64,000 nucleotides of DNA from Convivina praedatoris (GCF_933208495.1 NZ_CAKOET010000003.1:124001-188000); one strand, 5' to 3'. Numbered from the stretch's first letter, positions 43,788-52,234 are shown. Numbers and translations: made by a program. The notes: generated by a model from the letters alone, not told the origin.

Positions 43788-44551
43788 AAAAAGTCGTGAT
43801 TGCAGGTTTAGCCACGAGTTTAATTGGTATCATCATGGCAACAACCGCTTTTTGTGTGGCTCGGCCAGGAAATATTGCCTGGGAAGATGGTAAATTTGTT
43901 TATAGTCAAAATCACAAAAAGAAGTTAACAACAATTTCCCTACCGACTGAGGTAAGTACGGATCAAATTAAAAATATAGAACTATCAGTTGCAAATACTG
44001 ACGTAGTTATTAAGCATGGATCAACTTTTAAGATAGAGTCAAATGATTCCCAGTTGAAAACACCACTTATTTTTGATCAAAATTCAGGAACTTTATCACT
44101 TCAATCCCAATCCACTAAAAATAGTAATCTAAAAATCAATATTACTGGTTTTTACGATAACTCTCCACAAATTGTTATAACCATTCCGGATGGCTTTAAT
44201 GATAAAAACCTTTCCATTAGCAGTACTTCTGGGGATATTCGTCTATCCGAAAGTCAACTTGCAGTCGTGACTTTAAAGAGTCAAGAAGGTGATATTATGT
44301 TGCTCGGTAATTCCATGAAAACTGCAAATGTTTCTAACAATGATGGCGATGTCATCATTAAATCCGAGATAACAGATGGCGGTAAAATTTCCAATGATAA
44401 TGGTGATATTCATGTCAGTTCTAGCAAATTACCACCATACTCAGTCAAGACAGTTAACGGAGACTTCATGTCCAGCAAGAATCAAATTGATAATAACGAC
44501 AATGCAACATTATTCATAAATAACAACAATGGTGATATTTCCATGTCTTAG
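43784..44551 (+). CDS. DUF4097 family secreted or anchored beta-repeat protein
   Basis: 255 residues. One N-terminal hydrophobic segment (VVIAGLATSLIGIIMATTAFCV) serves as signal or anchor. The rest is beta-strand repeats with the recurring SxSGDI / NDGDV / NDNGDI / VNGDF turn pattern of DUF4097 (beta-helix). It is the third gene of the PadR cassette. Molecular function unknown; related operons respond to cell-envelope stress. Confidence 0.85.
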   Translation: MKKVVIAGLATSLIGIIMATTAFCVARPGNIAWEDGKFVYSQNHKKKLTTISLPTEVSTDQIKNIELSVANTDVVIKHGSTFKIESNDSQLKTPLIFDQNSGTLSLQSQSTKNSNLKINITGFYDNSPQIVITIPDGFNDKNLSISSTSGDIRLSESQLAVVTLKSQEGDIMLLGNSMKTANVSNNDGDVIIKSEITDGGKISNDNGDIHVSSSKLPPYSVKTVNGDFMSSKNQIDNNDNATLFINNNNGDISMS

Positions 44552-44555
44552 ATAA

Positions 44556-44597
44556 TAAAAACCCCACTACATTTCGTAACGTAGTGGGGTTTTTTAT
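44556..44597. terminator. terminator after DUF4097 gene
   Basis: AACCCCACTAC/GTAGTGGGGTT stem with a T-run. A diverged copy of similar sequence lies at 44671-44706. Confidence 0.85.
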
Positions 44598-44668
44598 TAT
44601 TTAGACTTAAGTTGACTAGCCATAAAGTAAAATGGAACGGCAATAACAACCATCCAGAGGAAATGAAT
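44597..44668 (-). pseudogene. possible C-terminal remnant of a membrane protein
   Basis: The minus strand encodes a hydrophobic tail WMVVIAVPFYFMASQLKSK ending in TAA, with an in-frame stop 6 codons before the Trp and no ribosome site. It sits between the two related terminators. It looks like the last codons of a lost gene; too short for identification. Confidence 0.3.
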
Positions 44669-44670
44669 TT

Positions 44671-44706
44671 AAAAAACCACTACATTTTTGTTATGTAGTA
44701 GTTTTT
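44671..44706. terminator. terminator of uppP
   Basis: AACCACTACAT/ATGTAGTAGTT stem with poly-T and poly-A flanks, bidirectional in form, directly downstream of uppP. Confidence 0.75.
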
Positions 44707-44710
44707 GCGT

Positions 44711-45538
44711 TTAATGTTGAATGAAGAGGGTAATTAAAACAATAGCTCCTAAGATGATTCGATACCATCCAAACGGCTTGAAGTCATGTGATTGCACAAA
44801 TTTCATCAACCACTTTATCGTTATAATCGCAACTACAAACGATACTATCGTTCCGGTTGCCAGAATTAACATTTGTTCTCCAGTAAAACTATTACCCTTG
44901 AGTAGAAATTTACCGATTTTAAGAATCGAAACACCAAACATGGTTGGAATAGCCAAGAAAAAACTAAATTCAGTGGCAATATAACGGCTAGCGCCAAGAA
45001 TAATAGCCCCTAGAATCGTAGCACCAGAACGGCTAGTGCCTGGAACAATTGATAGAGCTTGGAAGGCACCAATAAATAGGGCAGTTTTATAACCAATTGA
45101 GCTAAAATTTGTAAATTGTGGCTTTTTGTTACGGTATAAATTTTCAATGACGATGAACAAAATACCATATAAAATCAGCATACTTGCTACAACAAGTGGT
45201 GTATGCAAATGCTGATCCATCCAATCGTTGAGTGGCAAACCAATAATAACAGATGGTAAACAAGCAATGGCCACTTTAAACCATAATGACCAGGTTTGTG
45301 ATTTTTCAGTTGTCGTTTTTTTAGGACTAAATGGATTTAGTTTGTTGAAGTACAGAATAATCACGGCCAAAATGGCACCAAATTGAATGACATACTCAAA
45401 CATCGACATAAAGTCAGCATTTTGGTTGATTTTGACAAATTGACTAACTAAATCAATATGGCCAGTAGAACTGATCGGAAGAAATTCAGTAATTCCTTCA
45501 ACAATACCAATAATAATGGCCTTTAAAATATCTAACAT
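44711..45538 (-). CDS. uppP: undecaprenyl-diphosphatase
   Basis: Polytopic membrane phosphatase (BacA family) that recycles the cell-wall lipid carrier. It is 275 residues. Motif 1 [23 protein letters not shown] (start [17 protein letters not shown]) and motif 2 [14 protein letters not shown] are intact, with the catalytic Glu, Ser and Arg. The ATG overlaps the stop of a 39-codon frame (TAATG), so translation is probably coupled to it. Confidence 0.95.
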   Translation of the reverse strand: MLDILKAIIIGIVEGITEFLPISSTGHIDLVSQFVKINQNADFMSMFEYVIQFGAILAVIILYFNKLNPFSPKKTTTEKSQTWSLWFKVAIACLPSVIIGLPLNDWMDQHLHTPLVVASMLILYGILFIVIENLYRNKKPQFTNFSSIGYKTALFIGAFQALSIVPGTSRSGATILGAIILGASRYIATEFSFFLAIPTMFGVSILKIGKFLLKGNSFTGEQMLILATGTIVSFVVAIITIKWLMKFVQSHDFKPFGWYRIILGAIVLITLFIQH

Positions 45539-45657
45539 TATTTAAATTCTCCTAAGGTAACAGCGTTTTCCAATTGTTTTGTTTCCGACTCATAAAGATC
45601 AGCAAAACCTGGGTCAGTTAATTCTTTTTCGATATAACTATCTAATGTATTAGTCAT
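45538..45657 (-). pseudogene. truncated HTH-antitoxin N-terminus (39 codons) coupled to uppP
   Basis: Minus-strand frame beginning MTNTLDSYIEKELTDPGF and ending with LGEFK then TAA. The start closely resembles the N-terminus of HigA-type XRE antitoxins (TLDxYIxxxLxDPxFxxxYExE). Full proteins continue for about 60 more residues with the helix-turn-helix, absent here. A ribosome site AGGAG inside its last codons serves uppP. It is either a relic or a short peptide keeping uppP coupled. Confidence 0.55.
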
Positions 45658-45734
45658 TGTATCCGCACCGTAATTTTGCTTATGTTTAATATAATACTAT
45701 TCAATTATTGATATAAAAAGGAATTTATATATAA

Positions 45735-45881
45735 ATGATAATTGAAAATAACAATACGGACGGCAGAAAAAAGACCGGCTCTTTTAATAACCGGTCAGGG
45801 TTATCACTGGTGGAACCTAATGGTTCAATTAAAGAATCAAGCCAGCACATGGTTAAGGAACTCAAAGCCCGCTCGTTGTAA
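45735..45881 (+). CDS. possible 48-residue protein
   Basis: Frame beginning MIIENNNTDGRKKTGSFNN and ending ELKARSL. AAAAAGGA lies 12 bases before the ATG, a wide spacing. The protein is hydrophilic and unrecognised. It sits at the left end of a gene-poor AT-rich stretch. It could be a relic. Confidence 0.35.
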   Translation: MIIENNNTDGRKKTGSFNNRSGLSLVEPNGSIKESSQHMVKELKARSL

Positions 45882-46769
45882 TATAAAAATCATAAGATGT
45901 ATAGAGCCATTTGTAATGGTGCTGTAACATTCTTGTGCTTTTTCTATATATAGAGAGGCATAGGATATTCACTCAAAACTAATGCAAATGAATGCATCTT
46001 ATACCTCTTTTCTTTTTGAAAAGAAAAAAACAAGCGTAGATTCAATCAGAGAGAAAAGTCTGTTCTACAATAAAAAACAATCAATGTTCATAAGTGTAAT
46101 GGAGTGGCAAACCATTATGCAGACGAGGATATTTAATGCTTCCGATGCTGGTAAACTCGTGGTACATACGCTCCTTGAGGAATGGATCACGCCTTTAAGA
46201 CGATTAATGAGAAAGCAGGTGCCGAGGTAGAGACTACCATTGATTGAGGCAATTTGGATTTAACATACTATTACGTATTATTGCTAGTTGTACGGAACTT
46301 ACCTAGCTGTTAATAATATTATTTTAAAAAACTCCTATAATTCCATTTTAGAAATGCTATTGGCGATTATTTATATAATGGGAGCGACTGAATAATCAAA
46401 GTAAACAAAAAAGCTTTATGGTTCCTGTGAATTTTTGCTCGTGTTATGTTTCAAGTTTGTTTAAATTATTATGATTTTGTTGTAAATTAATTCAATCTTT
46501 ATCTATGACTAATGAGTTTCAATTACTTTTGTCATTGATGGTATATCCGTGTTGGTCTATTGTTTCATCTTGTTATGTTCCTTAATACAATATTGAAAAA
46601 GGTTTTAAGCTTAAGTATTTTAATTCAAATTACTGTATAATTAAGAATCGTTTAGAAATGTGTACGTAACAGCCATTTGATTTAGCATGTGAAGTATCAA
46701 AATCTCTTATATGTTGGGTTGTGGGGAAGGGTTTATAGGCAGCACTAATAAACGATATGAGAGATTTAG
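45882..46769. other. gene-poor AT-rich stretch with decayed coding sequence
   Basis: No convincing gene. Between about 46100 and 46245 coding-like peptides appear in different frames (NASDAGKLVVHTLLEEW in one, HAFKTINEKAGAEVETTID in another), suggesting a frameshifted relic of an unidentified protein. Beyond 46250 I see only AT-rich sequence. A short minus-strand frame near 45980-46030 (MHSFALVLSEYPMPLYI) has an AGAGG site but no other support. Confidence 0.4.
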
Positions 46770-46880
46770 GTGAAAGGTTTTTTACTGTCAATATTGGGTG
46801 TATGTTCGGTTCTCGCAATGCTGTCGTTAGGACTCTTTGTTCAGTCAGTTGAAATTCGGTGTAGATATAGATATGGTTAA
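46770..46880 (+). CDS. small single-span membrane peptide upstream of the TIR-like gene
   Basis: GTG-start frame of 36 residues: M-K then a hydrophobic helix GFLLSILGVCSVLAMLSLGL (residues ~3-22) and a basic tail ending RCRYRYG. GAGAG lies about 6 bases before the GTG. Its stop TAA (46878-46880) overlaps the ATG of the next gene (46873), so the two could be coupled. It may equally be the leftover signal segment of a lost gene. Confidence 0.42.
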   Translation: MKGFLLSILGVCSVLAMLSLGLFVQSVEIRCRYRYG

Positions 46881-47724
46881 AGATAAGTTGGAAAATATTA
46901 AGGCAAGCAATAACGTCATAGAAAATAATAATGAGGGTACTTTTAAAATTGGTATAGTGGCTCCGATTTCACAGTTAAAGGGAAGCTCTGTATACACAGA
47001 ACAACATTGGAAAGATGTGCTTTTTCTTTTAAAACAATCAATTGAAATACCTATGAAATTAGTAAGTGAATCTGATGACTCTGGGATCATTATTTCAAAA
47101 ATTGTTACTAACTTATCTACTTTAGATTTGGTAATTTGTGATGTGAGTTCTAAAAATCCTAACGTTATGTTTGAGTTAGGCCTGCGTTTAGCTTTTAATA
47201 AGCCAGTCATTTTAATTAAAGATGAGTTGACGGACTATTCATTTGATACCAGTCCAATAAAGCATTTGGCGTATCCTTCAAACTTGAATTATCATGGTTC
47301 TGTGAGGTTTCAAGAGGAACTTGCCCAAAAGATTCATGCAGTTAAAAATGGAAATGTTGATAAGTTTTTGGATCATTTCACGGTGAAAAATATTGATAAT
47401 AAGATATCTGAGGAAAATATTTCTGATGTTGATGCTTTACGTGGGCAAATGAAGGAGCTTTCTGATTTAATTCAAAATAACAGTAAACAGAAACATTCCA
47501 ATTCTCAGTCTTACGTACCAACTATGCAGGAGATGTTACCTTCTAGAAAAGCTATGAAAGAACTTCTAGAAGAGTATTTTCCTCAACAATTCAACGTGGA
47601 TCCTGCAATGATTGAGGTAGTTGGACACGCGTTTCAGGTAGACTCATATTCAGATGAAGCATTGTATTCATATGTTGCGTCAGTGCTTGATGAAATGAAG
47701 CGTTATGATGATCTCCCATTTTAG
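46873..47724 (+). CDS. TIR/NDT-like domain protein, possible defence effector
   Basis: 283 residues from the ATG at 46873; a TTG at 46837 gives a longer form, and neither start has a strong ribosome site. Residues ~25-145 form an alpha/beta domain with FKIGIVAPIS, LDLVICDVSSKNPNVMFELGLRLAF and KPVILIKDE. The D-x(n)-NPN-V-x-x-ELG pattern is shared by nucleoside 2-deoxyribosyltransferase-like and TIR-like domains, where the Glu is catalytic in NAD or nucleotide cleavage. The rest (from ~170) is helical and variable. AT-rich base use and a setting of toxin-antitoxin genes and gene fragments suggest horizontal acquisition. Enzymatic activity is inference. Confidence 0.6.
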   Translation: MVKDKLENIKASNNVIENNNEGTFKIGIVAPISQLKGSSVYTEQHWKDVLFLLKQSIEIPMKLVSESDDSGIIISKIVTNLSTLDLVICDVSSKNPNVMFELGLRLAFNKPVILIKDELTDYSFDTSPIKHLAYPSNLNYHGSVRFQEELAQKIHAVKNGNVDKFLDHFTVKNIDNKISEENISDVDALRGQMKELSDLIQNNSKQKHSNSQSYVPTMQEMLPSRKAMKELLEEYFPQQFNVDPAMIEVVGHAFQVDSYSDEALYSYVASVLDEMKRYDDLPF

Positions 47725-47745
47725 TAGGCATAATTCATTATATTA

Positions 47746-47785
47746 AAATGACACGTTAGTATTGATTTGCTAACGTGTCATTTTT
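47746..47785 (+). terminator. terminator of the TIR-like gene
   Basis: ATGACACGTTAG/CTAACGTGTCAT stem with TTTTT, 22 bases after the stop. Confidence 0.85.
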
Positions 47786-47968
47786 CCTTATTTTATATAT
47801 TTGGCGATCTAGGCCTCCTTCAGATAAATATTCGATATGATGACTGTCAAAGTTTTTTAATGTCTTGATAGGTAATAACTCTTTAGATTTTGTTAATGGA
47901 TATTTGTTGAATTCGAGTAGTGCTTTTAGTTCACCTTGTTTTAATCTTAGTGTTGGTATATTGATCAA
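47756..47968 (-). pseudogene. fragment resembling a beta-family protein
   Basis: Minus-strand frame with only a TTG start and no ribosome site. It begins INIPTLRLKQGELKALLEF then KSKELLPIK, like the N-terminus of phage-related beta family proteins (PF14350-type Y-[IV]-P-x-L-x3-x-GE-x-KAL ... LPLIE), which are ~350 residues. Only ~70 residues remain and the stop lies in the terminator stem. Likely a relic. Confidence 0.38.
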
Positions 47969-48077
47969 AATTGGTTGGCGAGTTCTATTTATTTACAGAT
48001 ATCGTTTTAGGGTTGAAATCTGCTTTGCATTATTAACTTTCGATAATATATATTATGTAAACTAAATAAAAATTATT

Positions 48078-48629
48078 TTAATCATTGTTTATACTTGATT
48101 CATATTCATCCAACAGACTTTTACGTTCTTTTCTATCAAGAAAGAAATCTTTCTTCATTTTCACATACTTATTCACCTCTTGCATATACCGTGTTTGAAT
48201 TTTTTTAACAATATTTGTCGTTTCCTGATTTTCTAGATTCAAAATTTTCTGATCAACAACGTTTAGATCACGAAATGGAAACACAGAAATAATATCGGCA
48301 GTCACTTGTATAAATGATAGTGTAAATTGTGCTAAACGAATAAATTTAATTTGGTTAGTATAATTAATATATTGTATTTCATGATTAATTAAATAATTAA
48401 GTGATTGCTCATTGCACCTCAATTGATCTTGAATATATTTCTTACTGCTATTATCTAAATATAGATTATCAACATAGCAAGTTTGGATCATTTTTTTAAA
48501 ACATCGATATTTGTACTCAAGATAATACCAATTTAAGAGCCACACTATAAAACTCACTAGCAATCCCAAAAGAAATGGGAGCAACACGGCTAATACTTTC
48601 AAACTAAATAGGTTACACAACGTGAACAT
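48078..48629 (-). CDS. uncharacterised membrane-anchored helical protein
   Basis: 183 residues. One strong N-terminal membrane helix (LKVLAVLLPFLLGLLVSFIVWLL begins at residue ~10; core LLPFLLGLLVSFIVWLL), then a long, charged, mostly helical cytoplasmic region with several cysteines and tyrosines and a Lys/Arg-rich end. Family not recognised. GGAATG is the only weak ribosome site before the ATG. AT-rich composition matches the neighbouring accessory genes; it could be a phage- or defence-related protein. Confidence 0.55.
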   Translation of the reverse strand: MFTLCNLFSLKVLAVLLPFLLGLLVSFIVWLLNWYYLEYKYRCFKKMIQTCYVDNLYLDNSSKKYIQDQLRCNEQSLNYLINHEIQYINYTNQIKFIRLAQFTLSFIQVTADIISVFPFRDLNVVDQKILNLENQETTNIVKKIQTRYMQEVNKYVKMKKDFFLDRKERKSLLDEYESSINND

Positions 48630-48783
48630 TCCTCCGTATCTGGTATAATTTTTTCACTCGTTTATTAAATTATATTATTTATTAACTCATTAGTTACGTT
48701 ATTTACGAGATAAAATATTTACAAGATAAAATCTAAAAAATTAGTATTTACCCCATTTTGAAAATAAGGAACAATTTATCAAT

Positions 48784-48812
48784 TTGCCATACATTGTATT
48801 ACAATGTATAAT
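48784..48812 (+). promoter_or_regulatory. mazEF promoter with internal palindromic operator
   Basis: TTGCCA (48784-48789), 17 bases, TATAAT (48807-48812). The spacer holds the palindrome ATACATTGT-N3-ACAATGTAT (48789-48809), the likely MazE(F) binding site. Confidence 0.75.
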
Positions 48813-48844
48813 TTAATTATTCAAAAGAAAGTGGGCCCATTTCC

Positions 48845-49072
48845 ATGACAATTACAACAATTAGAAAATCTGGTAATTCATATGCAATTCATCTTCCTAA
48901 AGTGCTTGAACCAGAAGCTGGGAAAGAATATATCGCAGTTAAAAAGCAAAACGGTACGTTAATCTTTGTACCAAAGTTGGCAGATAAATTTCAAAATGTT
49001 GCCGATAAATCGCAATATGAAGCCGAAACTAACATCACTTATACTGCTGAAGAAAGCGCAGGAATTGAATAA
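48845..49072 (+). CDS. mazE: MazE/PemI-type antitoxin
   Basis: 75 residues. The N-terminal half TTIRKSGNSYAIHLPKVL has the AbrB/SpoVT swapped-hairpin pattern of MazE, binding the upstream palindrome. The acidic tail (ETNITYTAEESAGIE) should neutralise the toxin. Stop and toxin start overlap (TAATG), so the pair is coupled. Confidence 0.9.
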   Translation: MTITTIRKSGNSYAIHLPKVLEPEAGKEYIAVKKQNGTLIFVPKLADKFQNVADKSQYEAETNITYTAEESAGIE

Positions 49073-49407
49073 TGTATCAGGCGCAGCAAGGAGACCTTAT
49101 TTGGCTAGATTTTGACCCCTCTAAGGGGAAAGAAATTCAAAAAAGGCGACCAGGCTTAGTGATTAGCGGCAATAGTTACAATCGAGTGACCGGTTTTGCC
49201 ATCATTGTACCAATTACTAGTCAAACTAGAAGTTGGAGCTCTAGATATGATTTAATTGATTATGATATTAAGGGACAGATTAATACTAATCAGTTGTATT
49301 CTTTTGACCTAAGCCAGCGAAATCCAGAATTTATTCAAAAATTAGATGATAGTGATTTTTTTCAAATTGCTCAGATGATAAATCAAAATTTTGATTTTGG
49401 TTTATAA
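49072..49407 (+). CDS. mazF: MazF/PemK mRNA interferase
   Basis: 111 residues. Begins QQGDLIWLDFDPSKGKEIQKRRPGLVIS, the MazF core with the catalytic Arg in RRP, and PITSQT (catalytic Thr). Cleaves mRNA when the antitoxin is degraded. Complete in length. Confidence 0.92.
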   Translation: MYQAQQGDLIWLDFDPSKGKEIQKRRPGLVISGNSYNRVTGFAIIVPITSQTRSWSSRYDLIDYDIKGQINTNQLYSFDLSQRNPEFIQKLDDSDFFQIAQMINQNFDFGL

Positions 49408-49435
49408 CTAGTACGTTACCAATTTATTCAATTAC

Positions 49436-49477
49436 AAAAAGGCAGAGAAGACTCCTCAAAGTCCCCTCTGCCTTTTT
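49436..49477. terminator. bidirectional terminator
   Basis: AAAAAGGCAGAG/CTCTGCCTTTTT stem between convergent mazF and the CPBP gene. Confidence 0.82.
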
Positions 49478-49484
49478 ATTTAAC

Positions 49485-50345
49485 TCAAATATTCTTTTTA
49501 TTTTTCTTCAAAATAATGATTGCACCAACTAGGAGGCTTGAAAATGCTAAGGTACACATGAGTGAACCCTCCATTCCAAACATACCACCGTTTAACAAAG
49601 TTTTACCAGCAACTGGATTGGAGGTGAAGACACTAAATGACGGCGTCAATCCTGATACCATTACCCCAGTGATGGTCCCTTGAGTGAAATTCCAAGCACT
49701 GTGAATACCACTAGACAACCAAATATTATTGGTTGCAAATCGCAGAATTGACATTCCTGTAGCAAAGATCAATAAATTAATAAAAGCCAATGGTGTCAAT
49801 CCAGGATTGAAACTGTGAAATACGGCAAAGAACAAGACTGAAACAATGATACCGACTTTGTTACCACTAATTTTTGATATGGTACCTTGTAAGAATCCAC
49901 AACAAATGATTTCCTCACTCATACCTTGCAACACGTAGCCACCCATGAAGAGTAGTAGAATACCGATTTTTGAAGCATGCCAGTTATTCGTAACATTAAA
50001 GGCATTCATCGAATTAGCAATTAACCAAATAGCCACAAAGGCCACAATTCCAACACACCAGCTAATTAAATATTTTGGCATAAAGTGATCTGCTGAAAAT
50101 GGCATTACCATCTTAAAATTTTCTTTATTCCGACGAATAGCATAGTAAATCAAAAAGATACTAGGTGTGAGTACCATAGCAAACGAGCCTGCTAAATCTG
50201 CTGCAATATTCTTCTGTAGTCCAAAAGAAATCAACATATCGGTAATCGGGTCAAGAAAAATTGACCCTGAAACAGCTAATGCAAAGGACAAAATACCCAT
50301 TAATATAATTAATAATACTCGTTTTAAGCGATTATTTGTGCTCAT
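49485..50345 (-). CDS. CPBP family intramembrane protein with altered active site
   Basis: 286 residues from the ATG at 50345, which has GGAG six bases upstream; earlier in-frame ATGs overlap that site. About eight hydrophobic segments. CPBP (Abi/Rce1) motifs: motif 1 reads EEIICCG instead of EExxxRG, so Arg is replaced by Cys; motif 2 FFAVFHSF and motif 3 GIHSAWN keep their His residues. It may be a protease with modified activity or a pseudo-enzyme. Such proteins in lactic acid bacteria are linked to peptide maturation or immunity. Confidence 0.85.
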   Translation of the reverse strand: MSTNNRLKRVLLIILMGILSFALAVSGSIFLDPITDMLISFGLQKNIAADLAGSFAMVLTPSIFLIYYAIRRNKENFKMVMPFSADHFMPKYLISWCVGIVAFVAIWLIANSMNAFNVTNNWHASKIGILLLFMGGYVLQGMSEEIICCGFLQGTISKISGNKVGIIVSVLFFAVFHSFNPGLTPLAFINLLIFATGMSILRFATNNIWLSSGIHSAWNFTQGTITGVMVSGLTPSFSVFTSNPVAGKTLLNGGMFGMEGSLMCTLAFSSLLVGAIIILKKNKKNI

Positions 50346-50551
50346 GTGCATCTCCATAACTGAGTATTCATTTATATTTTCGTAACTGTTAAGCACCAAT
50401 TGATTAGAGTTTGCCTAATAAATATAGTGTGCAACAATTGACTTTATTGTCTTAATGATTAGCAATAATAAAAAACCTCAAAACTTGGTTGTATAAGCTT
50501 TAAGATTTTTATTCATATAAAGACACTTTATACTGTCGCTATTTAGAAAAA

Positions 50552-52234
50552 TCACTTTACAAAGTGGTAAACTTTTGCTTCATAAGGCCGTAGTGTCGAC
50601 TTTGCATCATCTTCATAATTACCAATCAAAATTGTTGCATTTGCTGGCACCTGATAATCTCGGGTTATTGTTTCGTTAGTAAAATTGTTAATAATCAATA
50701 ACTCTTCGTCTGCACTCACACGGCGATAAGCATAAACTTGTTCATCGTTTGGATCTAATAATTGATAAGTGCCAGTTGTGATGATTGGTAGCTCATGGCG
50801 TAAGCGGATTAACTTTTGATAGTAATAAAAGACTGAGTTTGGATCAGCTAATGTATTTTTGACGTTAATGGTCAAATAATTATCGTTCATCTTCAGCCAA
50901 GGTAAACCAGTTGTAAATCCAGCATTCTTACTATCATTCCATTGCATTGGCGTTCGCGCATTATCACGGCCTTTAGCATGGACATATTTTAGCATGGTCG
51001 CTTCATCAACTAAATGATCCTTGTCAACCAGATATTTGAAGGCATTTTTGATTTCAACATCATCAAAATCATCACGCTGAAGGTTATAGGCATTTGTCAT
51101 GCCAATTTCTTCACCTTGATAAATATAAGGCGTACCCTGCATAAAATGAAGTAAAGTAGCCACCATTTTAGCGGATACAACACGATATTCAGGTCGATCA
51201 CTACCATAACGACTTACCGCCCGCGGCTGATCATGGTTATCCCAGTATAGTGAATTCCAAGCTTTTTCAGCCAAATGATTTTGCCATTTTGAGAGATTAG
51301 CCTTTAAGTCAACTAGGGAAACTTTTTTATCATACCATTTACCAAGGGCTGGATTAGGGTTGTTGTCAAGACCCATATGTTCAAATTGAAAAACCATATT
51401 TAACTCAGAATTATCTTGATTGGCATACTTAACAGCATTCTCGATATTCACCCCAGAAGCTTCACCAACGGTCATCATATCAGCCCGATTTAGAACCTTT
51501 TGACGCATTTCTTTCAGATATTCATGCACGTGTGGACCATTAGCGACGGCCTTATCCGAGTTGCCATATTGTGCCCCTTCTGGTACCTCCCCATCCGGCA
51601 AACCATCGGGCTTAGAGATTAATGAAATAACATCCATTCGAAAGCCATCAATTCCCTTATCGACCCAGAAGTTCATCATATTAAAGACTGACTCACGCAC
51701 AGTAGGGTTTGCCCAGTTCAAATCCGGCTGGCCCTCGACAAATAAGTGTAAATAATACTGTCCAGTTTTATCGTCAAATTTCCAAGCTGGACCGGAGAAA
51801 AATGAACCCCAATTATTGGGTTCATGTCCATCCACCGGATCTCGCCAAATATAGAAATCACGTTTATCGTTATCCTTTGAACTTCGGCTTTCAACAAACC
51901 AACGATGTTGGTCCGATGTATGATTGACAACCAAATCCATCAAGACTTTGATACCCTTTTCATGTGCTTTGGCCAGCAAACTATCAAAATCAGCCATGGT
52001 ACCAAATTTTGAGTTTATATCTTCATAGTCTGAAATATCGTAGCCATTATCTTTATCAGGTGAAGCATAAACTGGATTCAGCCAAATAACATCTGCACCT
52101 AATTTTTTAATGTAATCCAAGCGCTGTTCAATGCCTTTTAAATCCCCAACACCATCTCCGTTAGTGTCCTGAAAAGACCGAGGATAGACCTGATATACAA
52201 CCGCTTTTTGCCACCATTTAATTGATTTTGTCAT
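50552..52234 (-). CDS. GH13 alpha-glucosidase, oligo-1,6-glucosidase type
   Basis: 560 residues, cytosolic. Catalytic Asp in DGFRMDVISL, Glu in VGEASG, transition-state Asp in WDNHDQPR. The Val after the nucleophile Asp (MDV) is characteristic of alpha-1,6-specific enzymes such as isomaltase. The calcium-loop-like DTNGDGVGDL is also seen. GGAG precedes the ATG by eight bases. It lies just downstream of a sugar MFS gene and opposite a LacI regulator, indicating import and hydrolysis of isomalto- or malto-oligosaccharides. Confidence 0.92.
   Translation of the reverse strand: MTKSIKWWQKAVVYQVYPRSFQDTNGDGVGDLKGIEQRLDYIKKLGADVIWLNPVYASPDKDNGYDISDYEDINSKFGTMADFDSLLAKAHEKGIKVLMDLVVNHTSDQHRWFVESRSSKDNDKRDFYIWRDPVDGHEPNNWGSFFSGPAWKFDDKTGQYYLHLFVEGQPDLNWANPTVRESVFNMMNFWVDKGIDGFRMDVISLISKPDGLPDGEVPEGAQYGNSDKAVANGPHVHEYLKEMRQKVLNRADMMTVGEASGVNIENAVKYANQDNSELNMVFQFEHMGLDNNPNPALGKWYDKKVSLVDLKANLSKWQNHLAEKAWNSLYWDNHDQPRAVSRYGSDRPEYRVVSAKMVATLLHFMQGTPYIYQGEEIGMTNAYNLQRDDFDDVEIKNAFKYLVDKDHLVDEATMLKYVHAKGRDNARTPMQWNDSKNAGFTTGLPWLKMNDNYLTINVKNTLADPNSVFYYYQKLIRLRHELPIITTGTYQLLDPNDEQVYAYRRVSADEELLIINNFTNETITRDYQVPANATILIGNYEDDAKSTLRPYEAKVYHFVK

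Noticed and set aside
45742-45927. 61-codon frame overlapping the 48-residue frame at 45735
   Set aside because: Shifted frame with no ribosome site; protein-like sequence is better in the 45735 frame.
45980-46030. Short minus-strand peptide considered as a fourth leader peptide or type I toxin
   Set aside because: It has a ribosome-like AGAGG but no runs of one amino acid, no downstream terminator switch and no gene to control.
46630-46818. 62-codon minus-strand frame upstream of the TIR-like gene
   Set aside because: No ribosome site, no recognisable pattern, and it overlaps the small membrane frame on the other strand.
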